The notes below the pieces were generated by a model, which saw nothing but the letters and a program-made list of their open reading frames with translations, was not told the DNA's origin and did not search any database. Positions 1-8,023 of a stretch of DNA of 64,000 bases are shown here, piece by piece (within the stretch, counting starts at the first letter, position 1; each line of letters begins with the position of its first letter). The position numbers and the translations under genes were made by a program. The stretch is from Streptosporangium subroseum (GTDB lineage Bacteria > Actinomycetota > Actinomycetes > Streptosporangiales > Streptosporangiaceae), in the NCBI RefSeq assembly GCF_900188345.1, contig NZ_FZOD01000013.1:124001-188000 (forward strand). Direction: 5' to 3'.

Positions 1-157
1 TGCGCGACGTAGGAGCGTCCCGCGAAGTGAGTGAGGAAGGTAAGCGACCCAAAGGTGGAGAGCGAGCCTGACGTAGCGAGCGGAGTGGTGCGCGACGTAG
101 GAGCGTGCCATGAAGTGAGTGAGGAATGGTGAGTGACCGAGAAGACAGGGAGCCGCT
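1..157. repeat. Two imperfect 88-bp tandem copies upstream of frr
   Basis: The block beginning TGCGCGACGTAGGAGCGT at position 1 recurs at 89 with a few changes, including the internal GAAGTGAGTGAGGAA segment. The interval fills the space before the frr start and contains no plausible gene. It may continue to the left of the window. Function unknown; it may be a degenerate intergenic repeat like others in this window. Confidence 0.75.
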
Positions 158-715
158 GTGATCGACGAAACCCTCCTCGAAGCCGAGGACAAGATGGACA
201 AGGCCGTGTCGGTGGCGAAGGAAGACTTCGCAGGTATCCGCACAGGCCGCGTCACCCCGTCGATGTTCAACAAGATCAGCGCTGAGTACTACGGGACGCC
301 CACTCCCATTCAGCAACTGGCCTCGTTCCACGCCTCCGAGGCTCGCATGATCATCATCCAGCCCTTCGACAAGAGCTCGATGGGTGCGATCGAGAAGGCG
401 ATCCGTAACTCGGACCTCGGTGTCAACCCCGGTAACGACGGTGTGGTCATCCGCGTGTCCTTCCCCGAGCTGTCGGAGGAGCGTCGCAAGGAGTACATCA
501 AGGTTGCCCGCGGCAAGGCGGAGCAGTCGAAGGTCTCCATCCGCACCATCCGCCGCCACGCCAAGGAGACCCTCGACAAGATGGTCAAGGACAGCGAGGC
601 CGGTGAAGACGAGGTGCGTCGCGCTGAGAAGGAGCTCGACGATCTCACTCAGAAGCACGTCGCCGAGATTGACGAGCTGCTCAAGCGCAAGGAAGCCGAG
701 CTGCTCGAAGTCTGA
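158..715 (+). CDS. frr: Ribosome recycling factor
   Basis: Encodes 185 residues, the usual RRF length. With EF-G, RRF splits the post-termination 70S ribosome so the subunits can be reused; it acts in the cytosol and is essential. The N-terminal helix and the segment around ARGKAEQSKVSIR followed by the charged C-terminal helix are typical of the three-helix-bundle domain. The GTG start at 158 is preceded by a purine-rich AGGGAG segment. It is followed by a strong hairpin terminator and then cdsA, the common actinobacterial order. Confidence 0.97.
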   Translation: MIDETLLEAEDKMDKAVSVAKEDFAGIRTGRVTPSMFNKISAEYYGTPTPIQQLASFHASEARMIIIQPFDKSSMGAIEKAIRNSDLGVNPGNDGVVIRVSFPELSEERRKEYIKVARGKAEQSKVSIRTIRRHAKETLDKMVKDSEAGEDEVRRAEKELDDLTQKHVAEIDELLKRKEAELLEV

Positions 716-721
716 GCCATG

Positions 722-763
722 ATCCTTGTCCCGCGCGAAAGACCCACGCGGGACAAGGATTTT
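722..763 (+). terminator. Intrinsic terminator of frr
   Basis: A perfect 14-bp stem (722-735 pairing with 747-760) with an 11-nt loop is followed by TTT. It lies 7 bp after the frr stop, so frr is probably separated transcriptionally from cdsA. Confidence 0.9.
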
Positions 764-783
764 GTGTATGAAAGTAGGACGCC

Positions 784-1620
784 TTGGAACCCGCGGCGGG
801 TAGTAGCCGTACCGGCAGGAATCTTCCCGTTGCGATCGCGGTGGGTGCCGCCCTGGGTGCGGTCACCATCGCCTCCCTCTACTTCGTAAAGGTGCTTTTC
901 CTCGCCGTGGTGATCGCGGCGGTGGGCATCGGCGTGACAGAGCTGGTCCGGTCGTTCGCGGCCAGGGGAATCAACGTTCCGTTGATTCCCGCCCTCGTGG
1001 GAATGACCGTCATGATCGGCGGCGCCTACTGGGGCGGGACCGCGTGGCTGCTCGGCAGCTTCGCGATGACGGTGCTTCTGCTGATGTTCTGGCGGATGTT
1101 CCAGGGCGTCGAGAACTACGTCCGCGACATCACCGCGACCATCCTGGTCCTGGTCTATCCCTCGCTGCTCGCCGGATTCGCGGCGCTGCTGCTCGCCGTT
1201 CACGGCGAGCAGGGCAACCGGGGTGCGGATCTGGTGCTCGTTTTCATCGCCACCACGGTCGCGAGTGACATCGGCGGGTATTTCGCCGGAATCTCCTTCG
1301 GCAAGCACAAGATGTCCTCGTTGATCAGCCCGAAGAAGACCTGGGAGGGCTTCGCCGGCTCCGCGCTGGCCTGCATGGCCGTGGGCGGCTGGCTGGTGTC
1401 CTGGCGGCTGGAGGAGGACGTCTGGAAGGGCGTGCTGATCGGCGCGGTCGTGGTGGTCTTCGCCACGCTCGGCGACCTGATCGAATCGGCGATCAAGCGG
1501 GACCTCGGCGTCAAGGACATGAGCAGCTTCCTGCCGGGTCACGGCGGCATGATGGATCGCCTCGACTCGCTGGTCGTCGCACTGATTCCGGTCTGGGTGC
1601 TTCTCACCTTGCTGGTGTGA
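784..1620 (+). CDS. cdsA: Phosphatidate cytidylyltransferase (CDP-diacylglycerol synthase)
   Basis: A 278-residue polytopic membrane protein converting phosphatidic acid and CTP to CDP-diacylglycerol, the precursor of phosphatidylinositol, PG and cardiolipin. The family signature is visible near the C-terminus: SAIKRDLGVKDMSSFLPGHG followed by GMMDRLD, which includes the metal-binding and catalytic acids. Several hydrophobic helices precede it. The TTG start at 784 is preceded by a TAGGA site about 5 bp away; no better ATG exists nearby. It is convergent with the SUFU gene. Confidence 0.95.
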   Translation: MEPAAGSSRTGRNLPVAIAVGAALGAVTIASLYFVKVLFLAVVIAAVGIGVTELVRSFAARGINVPLIPALVGMTVMIGGAYWGGTAWLLGSFAMTVLLLMFWRMFQGVENYVRDITATILVLVYPSLLAGFAALLLAVHGEQGNRGADLVLVFIATTVASDIGGYFAGISFGKHKMSSLISPKKTWEGFAGSALACMAVGGWLVSWRLEEDVWKGVLIGAVVVVFATLGDLIESAIKRDLGVKDMSSFLPGHGGMMDRLDSLVVALIPVWVLLTLLV

Positions 1621-1638
1621 TCCAGCGGCGGAGACCGT

Positions 1639-2763
1639 TCACCCCGCCCGTGTGAGCCGGGCGGCGGACAGCCGGGGGACCAGCGCGCCGTATCCCTCCG
1701 CCGTGACCAGGCGCAGCTCGTCGGCGGTGATCGGGATCAGCCAGAGCCACTGCACGGCGTCGCCGCCAAAGGTGAAACCCGACAGTTCGGGTAGTCCCGG
1801 CAGTCCGGCCAGCATCATGACGCCGCTGTAGGCGGAACCGAGGGGGAAGGTCTCCGGCCGGTGGTACCACTTGGCGGTGTGGCCGTGGCCCAGCCAGGTG
1901 ACCGAGTGCCATGGATACTGTCCCAGCCAGAGGAACAGCCGGGCCGCGTCGCGTGCGTCACCGGGAGCGGCGACGGCGAGCTCCACCCGGGCGTAGGCCT
2001 CCGGCCTGTCGATGTACTGCTCCACGGTGGGCATCCGCTGGCAGCTCATCCCGACCGTGGACAGGATCGTGTGGTTCCGCCCCCGCTCCGGAGGGCGCTC
2101 GGTGATGCCCACCGTGGGCAGCCGGTCGCCTCCGGCGTCCCAGAACCTGCCGGCGGTCCCGACTTTCCTGTCCAGATGGCCCATCACGAACTGCTGGAAC
2201 GTCGCCCAGGCGCCGTTGCCCCCGCGCCACTGCCAGTAGGCCTGCGCCTTGGCCAGCCGGGAGGCCAGGCCGTCGTAAGCCTCCTCCAGCGACCAGGCGA
2301 ACGGCGACTCGCCCACCGCGTCCCGGGAGTAGCCCGGCATTCCCCTGCTCATGTCCGCCCAGCCAGGAATGACCACGAGGAGCTCGTCGTTCTCGTACAG
2401 GGCGACGCCGTCGCCCTCCTCGAACCACAGCGGTCGCAGCGTGCCCAACGGGGGCCTGCCGCCGGGGTGCCGGGTGTTCGCCCGGGGCACCACCGGAGGC
2501 AGCCCGGAGTTCATGCGCTCCAGGTCGATCTCGGCCGGGGCCGGGCCGTGGTTGGCCAGCCAGGCCGCTCCGTGCACCATGCCTCCGGACCCGCACAGGT
2601 AAGCTACCGAGGAAGTCTCGTCGCGTTCGACCACCAGGGTGCGGCTCCCATAGGGATTGACGTCGGTGAGTATGACCTCGACGCCGTCTCCCCGCTCTCC
2701 TGCGGGGCGGATTGTCGCCATACCTCCGGACTCTAGATCAAGGTTGAGCACCGCTTCGAGCAT
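1639..2763 (-). CDS. Suppressor-of-fused (SUFU) domain protein
   Basis: About 374 residues. The C-terminal half matches the bacterial SUFU fold: a segment ending SVTWLGHGHT, then a hydrophobic stretch, then QWLWLIPITADELRLVTAEG. Bacterial SUFU proteins are often immunity-like or of unknown role; no function is assigned here. Open reading continues upstream over rlmN, but that part is antisense noise. The start is uncertain: ATG at 2763 gives a protein beginning MLEAVLNLDL, whereas ATG at 2721 begins MATIRPAG with GGAGGT immediately adjacent. It is divergent from rlmN, with only 24 bp between starts. Confidence 0.75.
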   Translation of the reverse strand: MLEAVLNLDLESGGMATIRPAGERGDGVEVILTDVNPYGSRTLVVERDETSSVAYLCGSGGMVHGAAWLANHGPAPAEIDLERMNSGLPPVVPRANTRHPGGRPPLGTLRPLWFEEGDGVALYENDELLVVIPGWADMSRGMPGYSRDAVGESPFAWSLEEAYDGLASRLAKAQAYWQWRGGNGAWATFQQFVMGHLDRKVGTAGRFWDAGGDRLPTVGITERPPERGRNHTILSTVGMSCQRMPTVEQYIDRPEAYARVELAVAAPGDARDAARLFLWLGQYPWHSVTWLGHGHTAKWYHRPETFPLGSAYSGVMMLAGLPGLPELSGFTFGGDAVQWLWLIPITADELRLVTAEGYGALVPRLSAARLTRAG

Positions 2764-2787
2764 TCGTGTAACCGTCGAGAGAAGGCG

Positions 2788-3918
2788 TTGGACTTGTCGA
2801 CTGTCAGCCCGCCCGGGGCCCCCGTACCCGGCCAGCTCACCTTCGTGGCGCGTCCGCGGGCCAAGCCCGCGCGTCACCTGGCCGATCTGACCATGGCCGA
2901 GCGCCGGGCGGCGGTCGCCGAGCTGGGTGAGAAGCCGTTCCGCGCCGATCAGCTCTCCCGGCACTACTTCGAGAAACTGAACAGCGACCCGAGCCTGATG
3001 ACCGATCTGCCGGCCGCTGCTCGGGAGAAACTCACGACCGCGCTGTTCCCCACTCTCCTGACCTCGGTCCGGGAGATGACCACCGACAGCGGCACCACCC
3101 GCAAGATGTTGTGGCGGCTGTTCGACGGCGCGCTGGTCGAGTCGGTCCTCATGCGTTACACCGACCGCACCACCATGTGCGTGTCCTCCCAGGCCGGATG
3201 CGGCATGAACTGCCCGTTCTGCGCCACCGGCCAGGCCGGTCTGACCCGCAACATGACCACCGCCGAGATCGTCGAGCAGGTCGTCGCCGGAGCGCGGGCA
3301 CTGGCCTCGGGCGATGTCCCCGGTGGCCCCGGGCGGGTCAACAACGTGGTCTTCATGGGTATGGGCGAGCCGCTGGCCAACTACAAGGCCGTGATCGGCG
3401 CCGTCCGCCGGATGGTCGAGCCCGCCCCCGACGGCCTGGGCATCTCCGCCCGGGGCATCACGGTCTCCACCGTCGGCCTGGTGCCGGCGATCGGCAAGCT
3501 CGCCGACGAGGGCCTGCCGGTGACGCTGGCGGTCTCCCTGCACGCGCCCGACGACGAGCTCCGCGACACCCTGGTGCCGATCAACACCCGCTGGAAGGTC
3601 GCCGAGGTTCTCGACGCGGCCTGGGAGTACACGGCCAAGACCAAGCGCCGTGTCTCCATCGAATACGCGCTGATCAAGGACATCAACGACCAGGAGTGGC
3701 GGGCGGACCTGCTCGGCCGGCTCATCAAGAACCAGCTCGTGCACGTCAACCTGATCCCGCTCAACCCGACTCCGGGCTCGAAGTGGACCGCCTCCCGGCC
3801 GGAGGACGAGCGCGCCTTCGTCCGGCGCCTGGAGTCCCACGGCGTGGCGGTGACGGTCCGTGACACCCGTGGCCGCGAGATCGACGGCGCCTGCGGTCAG
3901 CTGGCCGCCGCCGAGTAG
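2788..3918 (+). CDS. rlmN: Dual-specificity 23S rRNA/tRNA (adenine-C2) methyltransferase RlmN
   Basis: Radical-SAM enzyme that methylates C2 of A2503 in 23S rRNA and A37 in some tRNAs. 376 residues, normal length. The [4Fe-4S]/SAM motif CxxxCxxC is at C138, C142 and C145 (GCGMNCPFC). The two catalytic cysteines correspond to C131 (TTMCVSSQ) and C369 (IDGACGQL). Start is TTG at 2788, or the in-frame TTG at 2794, behind GAGAGAAGG. Followed by a GC-rich hairpin terminator. Confidence 0.96.
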   Translation: MDLSTVSPPGAPVPGQLTFVARPRAKPARHLADLTMAERRAAVAELGEKPFRADQLSRHYFEKLNSDPSLMTDLPAAAREKLTTALFPTLLTSVREMTTDSGTTRKMLWRLFDGALVESVLMRYTDRTTMCVSSQAGCGMNCPFCATGQAGLTRNMTTAEIVEQVVAGARALASGDVPGGPGRVNNVVFMGMGEPLANYKAVIGAVRRMVEPAPDGLGISARGITVSTVGLVPAIGKLADEGLPVTLAVSLHAPDDELRDTLVPINTRWKVAEVLDAAWEYTAKTKRRVSIEYALIKDINDQEWRADLLGRLIKNQLVHVNLIPLNPTPGSKWTASRPEDERAFVRRLESHGVAVTVRDTRGREIDGACGQLAAAE

Positions 3919-3975
3919 CCGTTACTCGCCGCCGTCGCCTGGCACGCCGTACGGCTGCGCCCCCGAGGCGCCGAC

Positions 3976-4008
3976 CGCCGCTCGCGGTCCTTCCCGCGAG
4001 CGGCGTTT
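3976..4008 (+). terminator. Hairpin terminator after rlmN
   Basis: A 12-bp perfect GC-rich stem (3976-3987 with 3994-4005) with a 6-nt loop is followed by TTTCCC. It lies 57 bp after the rlmN stop. Confidence 0.7.
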
Positions 4009-4110
4009 CCCTGCCGCCCGGCATCCCGCCGCATCGCCGCGTCGCGACCAATCTGCAAGCAACCCAGCGACCAACCTGTCAGCCGACTTCGGCTATACCA
4101 TGCTGAACCC

Positions 4111-5373
4111 ATGGTCAGCAGCTCACCGAGCCCCCTCGGTAAGGTCCTCCCGCGACGCGCTGAAAGAGCTGTGGAAGAGGCTCTGGCCGACACGCGTGTC
4201 ACTCTGATCACGGGCGCGCGCCAGTGTGGCAAGAGCACGCTGGTTCGTCTTCTCGTGAAGGGACGTGCGGGAGAGTGGCGTAATCTCGATGCCCCTGTCG
4301 TTCGCCAGGCCGCGATCACGGATCCCGCCGGTTTCGTCGCGTTCCCCGAGCTCATGGTGATCGACGAGATTCAGCGGGTTCCCGAACTGCTGCTCGCGAT
4401 CAAAGAACAGGTGGACATGGACCCGAGGCCGGGCCGCTACCTGCTGACCGGGTCGGCCAGGGTGCTCGGGCTCCGGGCGCTGCCCGGCCGGATGGAGACC
4501 ATCGAACTGTGGCCGTTCTCGCAGGGTGAGATCGACGGTGCGGCCGACGGGTTCGTGGACGCGCTCTTCGTCGAAGGTGAGAATCTCCGCCATGAGTCGA
4601 CGGTCAGCCGCGCCGAGTACACGGAGCGGATCGTCCGGGGCGGATTTCCCGAAGCCGTCGCGCGATCGAATGTCCGCAGGCGAGAGAGATTCTTTGATTC
4701 ATACGTGGAAGATCTCATCGCACGAGATGTGAGCCAGCTGGCAGAGATCGAACGAATGTCGGAGATGCGGGCTCTGGTGCGGCTGCTGGCAGCTCGATCG
4801 GGCCAGTTGCTGGTCGCCGGTGGCTTGAGCAACGTGATCGGGCTTTCCGCGAACACCGTGCATCGCTACCTGGGTCTGCTGGAAGAGGTGTTCCTGATCA
4901 AACGGATTCCGGCCTGGTCACGAAATCTCAGCAGCCGTGCGATCGGGACGCCCAAGGTCGCCTTTGTCGATTCAGGGACAGCGGCGAACCTTCTGGGAAC
5001 CGACTCCAGGAGCCTGCTGCGTCCTGACGGCGCCTTCGGCCCGCTCCTGGAAGGTTTTGTCCTCATGGAGTTGGCTCGCCAGCTCACCTGGTCCGAAGAA
5101 CGCGTAGAGCTGTTTCACTATCGGACGAAGGACAAGGTCGAGGTCGACGCCGTCCTGGAGAATCGCCAGGGGCGTGTGGTCGGGATCGAGGTGAAGGCGT
5201 CATCGACGGTGCGGCCAGATGATTTTCGGGGACTGCGGCATCTCGCAGACCGTCTCGGCGACGATTTCGTGGCGGGAGTCGTCCTCTATACGGGGACTCA
5301 GACGCTCCCGTTCGGTGAGCGACTGCGCGCCATGCCGGTGAGCTCTCTCTGGGAGGTGACCACGCCCCGATAG
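4111..5373 (+). CDS. AAA_14/DUF4143 family ATPase
   Basis: 420 residues. The N-terminal P-loop domain has Walker A GARQCGKST (K41) and Walker B LMVIDEIQ (D85, E86). The middle is helical and winged-helix-like. The C-terminal DUF4143 region has VEVDAVLE and GIEVKAS, a D...ExK arrangement reminiscent of PD-(D/E)XK nucleases. The cellular role of this widespread family is not established; many members sit in mobile or accessory positions. Codon third positions look less GC-biased than in neighbouring genes, suggesting acquisition. No Shine-Dalgarno precedes the ATG; a TATACC box 13 bp upstream could mean a very short leader. Confidence 0.85.
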   Translation: MVSSSPSPLGKVLPRRAERAVEEALADTRVTLITGARQCGKSTLVRLLVKGRAGEWRNLDAPVVRQAAITDPAGFVAFPELMVIDEIQRVPELLLAIKEQVDMDPRPGRYLLTGSARVLGLRALPGRMETIELWPFSQGEIDGAADGFVDALFVEGENLRHESTVSRAEYTERIVRGGFPEAVARSNVRRRERFFDSYVEDLIARDVSQLAEIERMSEMRALVRLLAARSGQLLVAGGLSNVIGLSANTVHRYLGLLEEVFLIKRIPAWSRNLSSRAIGTPKVAFVDSGTAANLLGTDSRSLLRPDGAFGPLLEGFVLMELARQLTWSEERVELFHYRTKDKVEVDAVLENRQGRVVGIEVKASSTVRPDDFRGLRHLADRLGDDFVAGVVLYTGTQTLPFGERLRAMPVSSLWEVTTPR

Positions 5374-5471
5374 GAGCATCCGACGCTTTCGTCGTACGCT
5401 GCGCCCGTAAAACCCGTATACCGGCCCCTCATTGACAAGGCGCGGGCGGGCGTCGCGGGTGGCAGCGGAAT

Positions 5472-6143
5472 TCAAGGTCTCGTGCGGCGGAGCCGTACGT
5501 AGAACACCATGCCGGCGGCGGCCCAGAACAGTGCCGCCGCGGCGAGGCCGGGTAGGGCCCCGTCGAGCGCTCCCTCGTTCGCCGCGCGCATCCAGAGCAC
5601 GACCGGCACCGAGAAACGGCCCACCGGGGTGAGGCTGATCAGCAGCAGGGCCACGTAGCCGCCGAACAGGACCAGCATCGAGACGGCGGGTGAGGGCAGG
5701 ATCGCGTTGCTGGCGAGCGCGCCCAGTGCGGTCCCGACGCTCAGGCTGAGCACGTGCAGCCCGATGCCGCGCATCAGGTCGGCGGGGACGGGCATGGCGG
5801 CGAAGCCGTGGATCAGCGGCATCACGATCGCGATCGCGGCCATGCCGAGGTTGACGACGAGCGCGCTGATCAGGCCCGCCGTGATCTCCCGGACAGGTCC
5901 TCTGGCCGCGGTCATCGAGATCAGCCGCTGCGTCGGAGGCTCGGTGTCGAGCAGTCCCCGGGACGCCCAGGCGAAGACGACGATCAGCAGCCCGGCGGAG
6001 TCCGCGTAGGAGGACAGCTCGCTGCCCGGCGGGATCAGCGTGGAGTAGAAGAGGATCAGCATCACGGTCAGCCCGATCATCGGCTGGAGCAGCCGGTGCG
6101 ACCGGGCATAGGCGGCGAGCTTGAAGCGCACGAGATGGATCAT
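5472..6143 (-). CDS. ABC-2-type transporter membrane subunit
   Basis: 223 residues with about six hydrophobic helices (for example MIGLTVMLILFYS, ALVVNLGMAAIAIVMPL and a C-terminal pair). No catalytic motif, as expected for a permease. Its start overlaps the stop of the upstream ATPase gene by 4 bp (ATGA), so the two are translationally coupled. Substrate unknown; small two-gene ABC systems of this kind usually export. Confidence 0.8.
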   Translation of the reverse strand: MIHLVRFKLAAYARSHRLLQPMIGLTVMLILFYSTLIPPGSELSSYADSAGLLIVVFAWASRGLLDTEPPTQRLISMTAARGPVREITAGLISALVVNLGMAAIAIVMPLIHGFAAMPVPADLMRGIGLHVLSLSVGTALGALASNAILPSPAVSMLVLFGGYVALLLISLTPVGRFSVPVVLWMRAANEGALDGALPGLAAAALFWAAAGMVFYVRLRRTRP

Positions 6144-7003
6144 GAGGTCCGCCTGGTGAGGTAGCCGTCGGCGCGGAGTTTCTGCTCGATCTCGTCGGCG
6201 TCGTCGGCGTCCACGAGCACTTCGATGACCACCTGCCGTGCCCCTTCGCCGCTCTGAGGGGCGAACGGCTGGGAGATGGGCGGCTGCCTGTCGCCCTGGG
6301 AGGGGGAGGCGGAGGGCCGCGGCGTCTCCATGCCGTCCGGGGAAGGGGGCGCCTGCCGGGTTTCCGCGCCGTCCGGGGGAGCGGATACCTGTGACCGTTC
6401 GCCGCTCCGGGAGGTGACCGCGCCGTCCTCGACGAGCCAGTGGTCGGCGCCGGGGAAGTTTTGGAGCTGGTTCTGGTGGTCGCTGACCACGACTATCCCG
6501 CCGCTCGCGGCGATCTCGTCGATGATCAGGGGGAGCTCGGCGCGCGTCTGCTGGTCCAGTCCCGCGAAGGGTTCATCCAGGATCAGCAGGTCCGGCGGGG
6601 CCATCAGCGACTGGATCAGCCCGACCTTCTGCGCGCTGCCCTTGGACAGGTCGCCGAGCGGCTGGCCCAGCAGGTGAGTCGCGTTCAGCCGTACGGCGAG
6701 CTCCTCGGTGGAGGCGAGGGAGACGCCCCGGATCCTGGACATGTGTTCCAGATAGCCGATCACGGTGAAGGGCTGACCCACGGGGAACACGTCGGGGGCG
6801 TAGCCGACGACGCCGGGGCGGCCGGCGATCGTGCCCCGGGAGGTGGGCATGATCCCGGCCAGCAGGCGCAGCAGTGTGGATTTGCCCGCGCCGTTCCGGC
6901 CGGTGACCTCGATGACGGAGCCGGGATCGAGCGTGAGCTCGACGTCCCGCAGGACCCAGGGACCGCGACGTGAGTATCGAAAGGACACGCTGGAAAGCCG
7001 CAT
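6140..7003 (-). CDS. ABC transporter ATP-binding protein
   Basis: 287 residues. Walker A GRNGAGKS at 35-42, signature-like LSKGSAQKV in place of the canonical LSGGQ, Walker B LLILDEPFAGLD, and H-loop VVVSDHQ. After the NBD there is a low-complexity Ser/Pro/Gly-rich linker of about 60 residues, then a short acidic C-terminal segment (VDADDADEIEQKLRADG). Coupled to the permease gene downstream. The altered signature loop resembles exporters rather than importers. Start ATG at 7003 has no strong Shine-Dalgarno. Confidence 0.88.
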   Translation of the reverse strand: MRLSSVSFRYSRRGPWVLRDVELTLDPGSVIEVTGRNGAGKSTLLRLLAGIMPTSRGTIAGRPGVVGYAPDVFPVGQPFTVIGYLEHMSRIRGVSLASTEELAVRLNATHLLGQPLGDLSKGSAQKVGLIQSLMAPPDLLILDEPFAGLDQQTRAELPLIIDEIAASGGIVVVSDHQNQLQNFPGADHWLVEDGAVTSRSGERSQVSAPPDGAETRQAPPSPDGMETPRPSASPSQGDRQPPISQPFAPQSGEGARQVVIEVLVDADDADEIEQKLRADGYLTRRTS

Positions 7004-7326
7004 AGGCCCGTCACCCTACCGTGATCGTTTGCTTTTGGCGGGTCTGTCCCTTCGGGAGGGGCCGTTCGGGCACGGCGCGAGAGACGTGTGTTTGAACTGT
7101 TTTCCACGGGTATTGAGGGGGCCGTATCTCCGTCGGAAGCCGCACTCGTCGGTGGCGGGGCGTCATGGCCGTGATCGTGGAGGAGCCTGTCACGGCGTGA
7201 TCACCACGTGGACTCGTGAAAAGTGAGCATCACTCGGAATTGTCAGAAAAATTTACCCTGCTTGTGATATCTGGTCTATGCTCCGTCACTTATGTGGCCA
7301 GAGGTACGACGTTTACGGAGAGTGAC
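7004..7326. promoter_or_regulatory. Divergent intergenic region with candidate promoter
   Basis: No gene found. GC falls from 7200 onward. On the plus strand a sigma70-type promoter is possible: TTGTCA at 7240-7245, 17-bp spacer, TGTGAT at 7263-7268. It would drive the PNPOx-flavohemoglobin pair with a leader of roughly 50 nt. No convincing NsrR-like operator was recognised. Confidence 0.4.
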
Positions 7327-8019
7327 ATGAGTGACCTACATTCGCCGTACGGCGGACTTGACAGCGGTGAGCATCTGCCGGGATCCCGTGGCGAGCACGT
7401 GCTCCAACGGCTGTTCGACACCGGGGACAAGGCGAAGCGCTTCTACGACCGGCAGGTCGTGGATCACCTCACCGATGAGATGCGTGAGTTCCTGGCGCGC
7501 CAGGAGATGGCCTTCGTGGGCACGGCCGACGCTGCGGGCAACTGCGACACGACATTCCGCGCCGGCCCTCCCGGGTTCGTGCGGGTGCTGGGAGACAGGA
7601 CGCTGATCTACCCGGAGTTCCGCGGCAACGGCGTGCTCGCCAGCCTCGGCAACATCATGGAGAACGCCCACATCAGCCTGCTGTTCGTCGACTTCTTCGA
7701 GGATCTCGTAGGCCTGCACGTCAACGGCTCCGCCACGATCACAACCTCCTACGACGCCGAGCGCCGTCACGGCCTGGTCGACGACGACCGCACCGCCCCC
7801 GGCCGTCGTGCCGACCGCTGGGTCACGGTAGAGGTCGAGGAGGCTTACATCCACTGTTCGAAGCACATCCCGCGCTTCTCCAAGCAGGATCGCAGGGAGC
7901 GCGGTCCCGCTGGGCGCAAGCCCGCGGGAGAGGAGTATTTCGGCGTGCCGCAGCTGCGGGCGGCCGGAGCGGAGTCGCGCAGACCGGGGCGGGAAGAGGT
8001 GAGGGAAAGGACCGGCTGA
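7327..8019 (+). CDS. Pyridoxamine 5'-phosphate oxidase-fold flavoprotein
   Basis: 230 residues. The stretch starting MREFLARQEMAFVGTADAAG, then a Gly/Asp-rich turn and the IYPEFRGNGVLASLGNIMEN segment, match the FMN-binding split-barrel PNPOx family. These are general oxidoreductases or heme/flavin-binding proteins; the exact substrate is unknown. The ATG at 7327 has GGAG about 7 bp upstream; an upstream in-frame GTG is less likely. The stop is 4 bp before the flavohemoglobin start, so the two form an operon and may act together in NO or redox detoxification (inference). Confidence 0.85.
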   Translation: MSDLHSPYGGLDSGEHLPGSRGEHVLQRLFDTGDKAKRFYDRQVVDHLTDEMREFLARQEMAFVGTADAAGNCDTTFRAGPPGFVRVLGDRTLIYPEFRGNGVLASLGNIMENAHISLLFVDFFEDLVGLHVNGSATITTSYDAERRHGLVDDDRTAPGRRADRWVTVEVEEAYIHCSKHIPRFSKQDRRERGPAGRKPAGEEYFGVPQLRAAGAESRRPGREEVRERTG

Positions 8020-8023
8020 CGTC

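Noticed and set aside
784..1542. Minus-strand frame across cdsA
   Set aside because: His/Glu-rich shadow; cdsA signature is on the plus strand.
2764..3840. Upstream extension of the SUFU gene to 733 residues
   Set aside because: It would run antisense to rlmN; SUFU homology starts after 2763.
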